A stretch of DNA of 64,000 nt from Bryobacterales bacterium (GTDB lineage Bacteria; Acidobacteriota; Terriglobia; Bryobacterales; Bryobacteraceae): assembly GCA_003167255.1 (NCBI GenBank), contig PMTR01000111.1, positions 42,968 to 106,967 on the forward strand, read 5' to 3'. Numbering within the stretch: position 1 is the first letter of the stretch; the number at the start of each line of letters is the position of its first letter. Below are positions 50,038 to 56,604 of the stretch, one piece after another. The notes under the pieces were generated by a model that saw only the letters and a program-made list of their open reading frames with translations, was not told where the DNA came from and did no database searches. The translations under genes and the position numbers were made by a program.

Positions 50038-50234
50038 GAGCGGCGCGACTTAGAGCGTCGGCGGGCACATCCGCGAGATGCGCGTTAGACGGCCAAGTGG
50101 CGGCCGGGCAGGTCCAAGGTTAGTTACCGATGATGATGCTCCATCAAGCTACGCGGATGGATGGACAGGCTGCTCCGAAATGCCGATGCGCGCGGAAAGA
50201 ACAAACGTCGCATCTCCAACAAAAGCAAAACCAG

Positions 50235-50753
50235 TTAAGCCGGAGTAAAATCGCTATCGTCCCTTCGGATCTCCGAGTAGAGACAATAGATAGGCCTGGG
50301 CATGGTCGTGATTCCTGATGTTCTGCCATGCTTTGAAGGCCGCATCCACTTGGCAATTATCGACAGCGCCTGAACTCTTGTCCATCTTCGAGTATTGTCG
50401 TAGTCGGCCGTTTCACGTGCCTGATAAGCTTGATGGAATGCCAGCGAGACCGTGAACAAGTGGGACATGCAATCGGTGTCCGGCCCTGGCGCTGGATTTG
50501 CTCCAAGGAACTTGGCGCAAGCTGCTTGCTGCCGATTGGAGGCGTTCGCCATATTCCCGTGTTTGAAATATCGGGCTAGTAAAGGGCGTTGATTTTCCTG
50601 CCTCCAGTTCAACGTTACCTGACCCAATAGAAAATGAAAAAGGGCGTAGTAGCTGGTTGAAACGGCTCTTCTGAGGCTGGCCTGGCGCGGTCTCTGGAGT
50701 TCGCGCCGTGCAAGATGGTAGGCCTGTTCGAGGAGATCCTCCGCAAATGGCAT
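50235..50753 (-). CDS. HEPN-domain protein, frameshifted near the C-terminus
   Basis: 172 residues as it reads. The HEPN helix SLRRAVSTSYYALFHFLL is clear, followed by LLARYFKHGNMANASNRQQ, where Arg and His are spaced as RX3H, close to the RX4-6H of HEPN ribonucleases. After residue 134 (ALSIIAK) the frame leaves the helical pattern and becomes Pro/Arg/Thr-rich. The next frame encodes VDAAFKAWQNIRNHDHAQAY and LLSLLGDPKGR with a stop at 50254, a typical HEPN end. One base lost near 50349-50352 explains this. ATG 50753 follows the stop of the 107-residue gene without a gap. It is last of a four-gene low-GC cassette, and a toxin or RNase role is likely by family. Confidence 0.65.
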   Translation of the reverse strand: MPFAEDLLEQAYHLARRELQRPRQASLRRAVSTSYYALFHFLLGQVTLNWRQENQRPLLARYFKHGNMANASNRQQAACAKFLGANPAPGPDTDCMSHLFTVSLAFHQAYQARETADYDNTRRWTRVQALSIIAKWMRPSKHGRTSGITTMPRPIYCLYSEIRRDDSDFTPA

Positions 50754-51077
50754 TTACGGCATTGCAGCCCAAGCGGGATCGTGGATGCGGGCCGCCTCGG
50801 ACTGGCTCCTGAAATTGAAGTAGGCGTGGACACCGTTTTCATCGGTGTGCAGGTGGTTCATGAGTGTGAGCGCTATCTTCTGGGCGACATGCCGCAATCG
50901 TTGAGGCCGGCTTGCTTCGTCGGTGAGAACGATATTAAAGAAAATGGAAGCGAATCCCATCGCGTCGAATCCGACTTCGAAGTTGATCCGGACGATGTCG
51001 GGAACGAGCATGGGTGTAGCCTGCCGGATTTGGTCCCGGAGTGCCGGAGTGTTGGTTAGAATGGCAGGTACGATCAC
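50754..51077 (-). CDS. 107-residue protein of unknown function, partner of the HEPN gene
   Basis: Starts at GTG 51077 and ends exactly where the HEPN gene begins (TAA then ATG). It is acidic to neutral and soluble. Features are IVRINFEVGFDAMGFASIFF, then NIVLTDEASRPQRLRHVAQK, and a Tyr/Phe-rich end HAYFNFRSQSEAARIHD. No nucleotidyltransferase (MNT) motif GSxxxG...DxD is present, so it is not the usual HEPN partner. The GTG start has only a weak ribosome site. Curiously, the frame is the same as that of the nuclease-like gene 30 bp upstream, separated only by its TGA. The exact abutment with the HEPN gene suggests an antitoxin or cofactor role, which is inference. Confidence 0.65.
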   Translation of the reverse strand: MIVPAILTNTPALRDQIRQATPMLVPDIVRINFEVGFDAMGFASIFFNIVLTDEASRPQRLRHVAQKIALTLMNHLHTDENGVHAYFNFRSQSEAARIHDPAWAAMP

Positions 51078-51107
51078 GGCAAACTCATTATCGCGCGTCG
51101 TGGCGAT

Positions 51108-51776
51108 TCATGCGAGCTGGCCCAGTCTCATCACCTGTACGAAATAGCGGTTAGGCGGATGGAGCGCGTAGGAAGTATAACAAAACTCGACGTTTGCGGC
51201 GTGCCAGCCAACGCTCTGATGAGTTTTCAGAATCATCATGCCGCCAAGTTTTCGTAGCGGAGACGCCGCGCCGGCCTTCAGCACATTATCGTCAAACTCG
51301 TTCACGGCTGACCGAAGATGGAGATCGAGGGCGTCGCTGTGATTGACGAAAACCAAAATGTTCGGGAATCCCGAAGCGTATTGAGGCTCCTTTTTGATTG
51401 CCGTGGAGCACATCTGCTGCCATCCGTGCTTCCCCTCGTCGTCGATCACACTTCCTACCTGAATGAACTCGAATGGGGCTGCGGTCATGGCTGCCGCATC
51501 TCGTCGGTCAGTTGCCTTCTCGTTGTAGTGCTTTACTTCGGCGTAAATCGTTTCGCCGTTGAGCCCAAGCCGGAGATCAGGCCTGTCCTGCATTGTTACA
51601 TCAAGGCCATTTTTCAGGAAGAGAAGCGCGGCGCGGGCCTCGGCGATCAACTCAAATATTTTCTGGTCGTTGCCCCTGAATGATCGAAGCTTGGCTTCGT
51701 ATTGATCGACCTCAGAGGCGCCATGGCGTCGAAGCTCTCCAATCCACCAATCAATTGAGATCGGCAGGGTAAGCAC
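51108..51776 (-). CDS. Putative PD-(D/E)xK-fold nuclease
   Basis: 222 residues from GTG 51776, with GGAGG 6 bases upstream; an ATG two bases earlier is in another frame. The candidate active site has a helix Glu in ELIAEARAALLFLKNGLDV, then Asp in RPDLRLGLNG, and E-x-K in IYAEVKHYN, which is the order and spacing of PD-(D/E)xK restriction-endonuclease-like folds. The C-terminal half has the beta/alpha phrases NILVFVNHSDALDLHLRSAV and GGMMILKT. No target-recognition or methylase gene is nearby, so a classical restriction system is unlikely. It lies between a DUF2971-like gene (19-bp gap) and the 107-residue gene (30-bp gap). The fold call is from motif reading only. Confidence 0.65.
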   Translation of the reverse strand: MLTLPISIDWWIGELRRHGASEVDQYEAKLRSFRGNDQKIFELIAEARAALLFLKNGLDVTMQDRPDLRLGLNGETIYAEVKHYNEKATDRRDAAAMTAAPFEFIQVGSVIDDEGKHGWQQMCSTAIKKEPQYASGFPNILVFVNHSDALDLHLRSAVNEFDDNVLKAGAASPLRKLGGMMILKTHQSVGWHAANVEFCYTSYALHPPNRYFVQVMRLGQLA

Positions 51777-51795
51777 ATTTTACCTCCTTTCGAAT

Positions 51796-52497
51796 TTAGG
51801 AGTTGATTATGTGGATTCGGCAGATGTCGTGAAGGTCTCCGAGGTAGAGCATCTCATGGAAATGCTCTTCGGGCTTGGGTGCGGTTCTGGCCTTGCGATC
51901 AACTAATTCGACACGGACGTTCTCGAACCGAAAAGCGTCCGTCTTCGTGTACGCGAAACGGTATTCCTGTTGGTAAGCAAACCTCTTGAGCTTTGTGGTC
52001 GTGATGAGATCGGGGATTGCCCATACGCTTCCTGGTAGGTCATGGCCGTGGTAGTAGCTAACCCTGCGACATACATATTTTTGATAATCGCCAACTGCAC
52101 CAGAAGTTACGTGAGCTTCCGGCGGCAACGCTTTTTGCCACCGCTGCATGAGCTTCAGCGGATCGCAGATTTCGACGCATGCCTTGGCATCGAATTCCTT
52201 TATAAGATCGTCGTTGAATGCCATGCTGACGCAGTAGACGAAGATTTCGTGTGCCTTAGTGATGAACTCCGCGCCCCGCTGGATGTTTCCCTGCGTGTGC
52301 TGCGTGAGATTATTGATCTCTAGGCCGTTCAAAGGCCGATACAGTCGCGTTCCCTCGTATTCATCACCGACAACTTGCGCAGCCTTCGCGTCTTCGTAGT
52401 CACGGTAATAAGCGGCATTCCAGCAGAACATGCTTCCATCTAGGAATTGCCGGGCATGGTCTCGATTGTGGAAATATTTGAATCGACTGTGGCGCAT
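51796..52497 (-). CDS. DUF2971-like protein
   Basis: 233 residues from ATG 52497, with a weak ribosome site. The layout resembles DUF2971 proteins: N-terminal RFKYFHNRDHARQFLDGSMF, where DUF2971 has a helix before a 'small fixed object' strand, followed by CWNAAYYRDYEDAKA and DEYEGTRL (the N-D-x-x-E region), IFVYCVSMAFNDDLIKEFDA (the fCxS strand), AKACVEICDP and AYQQEYRFAYTKTD (the E-x-R/W-R-x-E region). The family is of unknown function and is frequently found in phage-defence neighbourhoods. It is the first gene of the four-gene minus-strand cassette. Assignment is tentative. Confidence 0.55.
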   Translation of the reverse strand: MRHSRFKYFHNRDHARQFLDGSMFCWNAAYYRDYEDAKAAQVVGDEYEGTRLYRPLNGLEINNLTQHTQGNIQRGAEFITKAHEIFVYCVSMAFNDDLIKEFDAKACVEICDPLKLMQRWQKALPPEAHVTSGAVGDYQKYVCRRVSYYHGHDLPGSVWAIPDLITTTKLKRFAYQQEYRFAYTKTDAFRFENVRVELVDRKARTAPKPEEHFHEMLYLGDLHDICRIHIINS

Positions 52498-53032
52498 GGC
52501 CTACAAACCATTTTATCGCGCTTTTGTTTTGATAATCTCCGGATGACTTGGCAGCGCTCCTGCGTGGCAACCGCCGCCCAAGAGACGATTCCGGCCATGT
52601 CAGAGCATCTTGGACAATGCGCGGTGGTTCGATGGGCTAATCTGTTCAGACATCTACAATCCCGAGCTACGACCCTGCATGCGATTCCAAATGGCGGGCA
52701 TCGCCAATGGCATCGCCAATATGGGAGAGCGCACACCACGATCCAATAACGAGCAGGCGTTAAGGCTAGCCCGAGGTCAGACTGATCCGAACGGCACTGC
52801 CTGCCTGCTGAACGCTGTCGCAATGACGCCTATGGGCCCGGCGGAGACCGCTAGAAGGAAGACGGACGCACCAGGGTAGCAGGCCCGACGATCACCGTTT
52901 TCAGCCGAGTGATTTCCGATAATCGACAGAAGACGGCGTTTATCGTAGATGGACTTTTCATCCGGACCCATAGTCGCCGACCTCGTACACTGGCCCCAAA
53001 CGGCTTTATACCGACCAGTTCCGGCCCGCCGT
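52498..53032. other. Gene-free spacer right of the four-gene cassette
   Basis: 535 bp of GC content lower than the flanking genes, continuous in style with the cassette. Open frames on both strands (for example 52440-52823 minus and 52610-52879 plus) do not look like proteins. The cassette promoter should lie at about 52500-52600. No insertion-element ends, tRNA gene or clear direct repeat marking an integration site was seen. Confidence 0.5.
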
Positions 53033-53404
53033 TCAGAAGATCGGCTTCAGGACCATGCGGCCGTACGCGATGAACGCCATGAGGAGGCCCAGCACGCCGC
53101 TCAAGATGATGGACGTGATCTCGCCGTACTTGGCGTGCACCCAGACGAACACGAGGCTTTCGATTGCCAGGACCGTGGCGGCCACCACCGTGAGCGCCGG
53201 CTGCCAGTGGAAGGCGGCGGGGACGATCAGCCCGACCGTGCAGGCGAGTTCGAGGATGCCGAGGGCCATCCAGGCTTGCCGCGGCAACGCACCAAAGGAC
53301 TTGACCCCCTCGCTTACCTTGTCGAACAGGAAGACCTTCATGACACCCGACGCTCCGTACACGAGCGCGGCGAGGACCTGCAGGACCCACAACAGGATGT
53401 TCAT
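53033..53404 (-). CDS. DoxX-like membrane protein
   Basis: 123 residues with four membrane helices (IL.WVLQVLAALVYGASG; MALGILELACTVGLIVPA; TVVAATVLAIESLVFVWVH; IILSGVLGLLMAFIAYG), the size and topology of DoxX/DoxX-like proteins. The wording KVFLFDK after helix 1 and GILEL in helix 2 fits the family. The biochemical role is not settled; relatives contribute to oxidative-stress or quinone functions. ATG 53404 is preceded by GGGAGG. It is monocistronic, between the low-GC spacer and the aldo/keto reductase. Confidence 0.8.
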   Translation of the reverse strand: MNILLWVLQVLAALVYGASGVMKVFLFDKVSEGVKSFGALPRQAWMALGILELACTVGLIVPAAFHWQPALTVVAATVLAIESLVFVWVHAKYGEITSIILSGVLGLLMAFIAYGRMVLKPIF

Positions 53405-53551
53405 CGTGTGCCTCCTCCCGGTTTCCGCATCGCTGACTACCTCATGATATCCAACCGTGCGATCGCCGCTCGCATCTAGGCGCGGTCAGGGGAAGCGCGC
53501 CGGATTGCCCGCCACCCAATTGAGCCGGATCGGGCCTGGCCCTCTGCCAAT

Positions 53552-54532
53552 CTACCGCTCGCTATCCAGCATCTGCATCTGGTCGGCGCCGTAGCGCGTT
53601 CCTTGGATGCGTTGCGGGTTGCAGATTTCTTCCAGGCGGGCGATCTCGGCGGCGGATAATTTCACTTCCAGCGCCCCGAGCGATTCCGCTAGTTGGCGGC
53701 GCGTGCGCGCACCAATCACCGGCACGATGTCGTCGCCCTTGCTCATCACCCACGCGATGGCCAGTTGCGCGGACGGCACTCCGCGGGCCGCGGCCACTCC
53801 CGCAAGGTCCGCCACTACCCGGCGGTTGTGCTCGCCATTCGCGCCGCTGAAGCGCGGCAGGTACGCGCGGAAGTCGCCCTTGCCGGCCGGCTGCGAGCCG
53901 GTGAGCAGTCCGCGCGAGAGCACGCCGTAGGCCGTGATGGCGATCGAGAGCGAGCGCACGGTGGGAAGAATTTCGCGCTCGATCGCGCGGCTGGCCAGCG
54001 AGTACTCGATCTGCAAATCGCACACCGGGTGCGTCGCGTGCGCGCGCCGGATGGTGGCCGCGCCGGATTCCGAAAGCCCCACGTAGCGGACATAGCCTGC
54101 CTGGATCAGCTCGCCGATGGCCCCGACGGTCTCCTCGATGGGAACCGCGGGGTCCGGACGCGTGAGGCGGTAGATATCGATGTGATCGGTGCGCAGCCGC
54201 TGGAGGCTGTAGGAGAGGAAGTTTTTCACAGCATTCGGCCGGCCATCGAGTCCGATGAAAGCGCCGTTGGGCATGCGCATGCCGCCGAACTTTACGGAGA
54301 GCAGCACGCGGTTGCGGCGGCCTTCGATGGCCCGGCCGATCAACATTTCGTTGTGGCCCATGCCGTAGAAATCGCCGGTGTCGAGCAGGTTGATGCCGGC
54401 GTCGATGGCGGCGTGGATGGTCGAGATGCTCTCGGCGTCGTCACTGGGGCCGTACATGCCGGACATGCCCATGCAGCCGAGCGCCAGGGCGGACACCGGC
54501 GGCCCGCTTGCGCCGAGCGGTCTGGTGATCAT
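53552..54532 (-). CDS. Aldo/keto reductase
   Basis: 326-residue NAD(P)H-dependent oxidoreductase of the aldo/keto reductase family, a soluble TIM barrel. The family tetrad is readable as Asp in NLLDTGDFYGMGHNE with the Tyr next to it, Lys in LLSVKFGG, and a His-containing TDHIDIYRL strand, where the catalytic His may be replaced. The C-terminal VIGARTRRQLAESLGALEVK is the cofactor-binding block. ATG 54532 (MITRPLGASGPPVSALALG) is the natural start; the frame extends 57 bp into a palindromic repeat. Substrate unknown. Confidence 0.9.
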   Translation of the reverse strand: MITRPLGASGPPVSALALGCMGMSGMYGPSDDAESISTIHAAIDAGINLLDTGDFYGMGHNEMLIGRAIEGRRNRVLLSVKFGGMRMPNGAFIGLDGRPNAVKNFLSYSLQRLRTDHIDIYRLTRPDPAVPIEETVGAIGELIQAGYVRYVGLSESGAATIRRAHATHPVCDLQIEYSLASRAIEREILPTVRSLSIAITAYGVLSRGLLTGSQPAGKGDFRAYLPRFSGANGEHNRRVVADLAGVAAARGVPSAQLAIAWVMSKGDDIVPVIGARTRRQLAESLGALEVKLSAAEIARLEEICNPQRIQGTRYGADQMQMLDSER

Positions 54533-54565
54533 GAGTAACAGACTAACAGGTTGCGGAAAAAGGCC

Positions 54566-54641
54566 GACAGGCCAGGAGGCCTGTCCCACTCAGGCCGCAA
54601 GCTGCCGATTCTGTTTTGTGGGACAGGCGTCCTCGCCTGTC
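54566..54641. repeat. Two dispersed GACAGG..CCTGTC palindromes
   Basis: GACAGGCC-AGGA-GGCCTGTC (54566-54585) and GACAGGCG-TCCT-CGCCTGTC (54622-54641) are perfect 8-bp-stem hairpins between the aldo/keto reductase and M28 peptidase genes. They are related to 438-470. Confidence 0.65.
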
Positions 54642-54693
54642 GGAGCCGGGCGTAGCCCGACTCTTCCAGGATTGAACGGACTACTTGATTTGC

Positions 54694-54729
54694 ACAAGAC
54701 ACCGGCGGCAAGACCGCCGGCGCTACCAG
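54694..54729. repeat. Dispersed ACCGGCGGC..GCCGCCGGCGCTACCAG element, copy 1
   Basis: GACACCGGCGGCAAGACC, then GCCGGCGCTACCAG, just behind the M28 peptidase stop. The same unit occurs twice in inverted arrangement at 56490-56520 and 56561-56593, on the other side of that gene. Confidence 0.65.
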
Positions 54730-54731
54730 CA

Positions 54732-56423
54732 CTAGCGCGCCGGTTGCGGCGCGGGCATGGTTTCCTTGGTGAAGCGCGGAATCATCTGGTCGCGGTTGGC
54801 GGCGTGCCAAACGGCGGCGGCGATGATGGCGGCGTCCTTCTTCACATCGTCCGGAAGAATGCGTTCGTAGGTGTCGAGGTTGGTGTGGTGAGTCAGGACG
54901 TTGTAATCGATGGGGTCCTGCGAGCAGCCCACGCCCGGCAGCCCGGCGTTGTTGAACGATGTGCTGTCGGTGCCGCCGGTGGCGCGGCTGTTGGTGGCGC
55001 TGATGCCGCCTACGCCGAAATCGGCGAAATCCATGAACAGCGGGCGCAACGCCGCGGCCGCTTCCGGCGGGCCGAAAACGCTGGCGCCGCGAATGCGCCC
55101 GGTGCCGGTATCCACGTTGAAGTAGACATCCAGCTTTTGCCATTCGGGCTTGGGCTCTTCGGCCGTGCCGAAGTGTTGCTTCACGTAGGCCAGCGAACCG
55201 AGCAGCCCTTCCTCTTCGCCACTCCACAGCGCCACGCGGATGGTGCGCCGCGGCTTCAGGCCCATGGACTGAATCACGCGCACGGCTTCCATCATGATGG
55301 CGGAGCCGATGCCGTTGTCGGTGGCGCCGGTGGCCGCGTGCCAGGAATCGAAGTGGCCGCCCAGCATGACGATCTCGTCGGCTTTGTCGGAGCCGGGGAT
55401 CTCGGCAACCACGTTGTTACTGGTCTTGCCTTCGGGATAGGTGTGATTGAGGATGTTGAATTCGAGCTTGACGTCTTCGCCATCGGCCAGAAGGCGCTCG
55501 ATGCGGCCGTAGTCGTCGTTGCGGACGATCGCGGTGGGGATGGTCTTGGTGACGTCGTACGCGTTATGCGCTTGCGCCACGATGATGCCGTTGGGCCGCG
55601 CGGCGTCATTGAGGCGCACCAGTGCGCCATTAGCCACCAGCATGGCGTCAATCTGATCCCGCACTTCGTTCGCCGTCATGCGCGTGGGATCCGGCTCGCC
55701 GCCTCTGCCGCGGCCGCCACCGCCGCCGCCCCGGCCGCCCCGGCCGGCGTTGGGATTGTTGGGATCGTAGCGCTGCGTGTTCTGCGCATCGTCCACGCGC
55801 CGCGCCGGCGACTCGGACATGATGTCAACCGCGGTCTGCTTGCCGACCATGACAATCTTGCCGCGCACCTTGTCTTTGTTCGCGGCGATCCACTGGGCGA
55901 ACTCTTCCTTGGTGGGCTGTAGCCTCTGAGGCCCGCCGCCGCGCCCGCCGAAGCCGCCCCGCCCGCCAGCGGCAGCCTGGGCATTGGGGTCCACCGGCAC
56001 TTCCGGCCCCTGCGGCACAATCAACTGGATGGCCGAGCCGGTCACAGTGCCGTTGGTGGAAGGCGTCCACCCCAGCACTTCGAATTTCAAATTCTCTTTG
56101 ACGGGCGAGGTGATGAATCCGACGGCGCGTTCGTTCATCCAGCCGGCGCGCGCGAAATCCCACGGCTCGGTGTGCGCGTTCTTAAGACCAAACCTGGTCA
56201 GCTCGGCCACGGCCCATTTGACAGCCGCTTCGTGGTTCGGCGAGCCGGTGACGCGCGGACCGTAACGGTCGGTGATCATGTGCTCGATGCGCATGATCTG
56301 GGAATGTTCCATCTCTTCACTGCGGATTTTGGCGGTGGTGACCTCATCCACTTTTTCCTGGGCGGCTTCCTGGGCGATCAGCAGGCAGGATACGGCCACA
56401 GCGGCAAGCAACAGCTTCTTCAT
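54732..56423 (-). CDS. M28-family zinc peptidase with Gly-rich inserts
   Basis: 563 residues with a signal peptide (LLLAAVAVSCLLIAQEA). The metal site of the M28 aminopeptidase/carboxypeptidase family is complete in its first half: His357 and Asp359 (GGHFDSW), bridging Asp369 (GATDNGIG), and catalytic Glu403/404 (WSGEEEGLLGS). A later Asp (FNVDTGTG) and a His near the C-terminus (LTHHTNLDTYER) complete it. A PA-like insert precedes the catalytic part. Two Gly/Arg-rich runs, about 152-165 (GGRGGFGGRGGG) and 227-242 (GRGGRGGGGGGRGRGG), interrupt the insert and are unusual for the family. Secreted peptide degradation is the likely role. It is flanked on both sides by the same palindromic element. 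Confidence 0.88.
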   Translation of the reverse strand: MKKLLLAAVAVSCLLIAQEAAQEKVDEVTTAKIRSEEMEHSQIMRIEHMITDRYGPRVTGSPNHEAAVKWAVAELTRFGLKNAHTEPWDFARAGWMNERAVGFITSPVKENLKFEVLGWTPSTNGTVTGSAIQLIVPQGPEVPVDPNAQAAAGGRGGFGGRGGGPQRLQPTKEEFAQWIAANKDKVRGKIVMVGKQTAVDIMSESPARRVDDAQNTQRYDPNNPNAGRGGRGGGGGGRGRGGEPDPTRMTANEVRDQIDAMLVANGALVRLNDAARPNGIIVAQAHNAYDVTKTIPTAIVRNDDYGRIERLLADGEDVKLEFNILNHTYPEGKTSNNVVAEIPGSDKADEIVMLGGHFDSWHAATGATDNGIGSAIMMEAVRVIQSMGLKPRRTIRVALWSGEEEGLLGSLAYVKQHFGTAEEPKPEWQKLDVYFNVDTGTGRIRGASVFGPPEAAAALRPLFMDFADFGVGGISATNSRATGGTDSTSFNNAGLPGVGCSQDPIDYNVLTHHTNLDTYERILPDDVKKDAAIIAAAVWHAANRDQMIPRFTKETMPAPQPAR

Positions 56424-56489
56424 AATGGATCAGCATATCCTAAAGCGGCATCCGGGTGGGGCATGCTTTAGCTTGTCAATAAACCAACT

Positions 56490-56593
56490 GGCAGCGCCGG
56501 CGGTCTATGCCGCCGGTGTCTTGTGCGCCTAACCACGCCAATCTTCCGATGCTCAAGAAAAGCACCGGCGGCGGAGACCGCCGGCGCTACCAG
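56490..56593. repeat. Inverted pair of the ACCGGCGGC element (copies 2 and 3)
   Basis: GCAGCGCCGGCGGTC..GCCGCCGGTGTC (56490-56520) and AGCACCGGCGGCGG..GCCGGCGCTACCAG (56561-56593) are reverse complements of each other apart from small differences. They lie in the 181-bp gap between the M28 peptidase and TonB receptor 4. Confidence 0.65.
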
Positions 56594-56604
56594 AGTCAAA
56601 AATC

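Noticed and set aside
52440-52879. Open frames on both strands right of the four-gene cassette
   Set aside because: Cys/Arg/Trp-rich or unstructured products without ribosome sites; treated as spacer.
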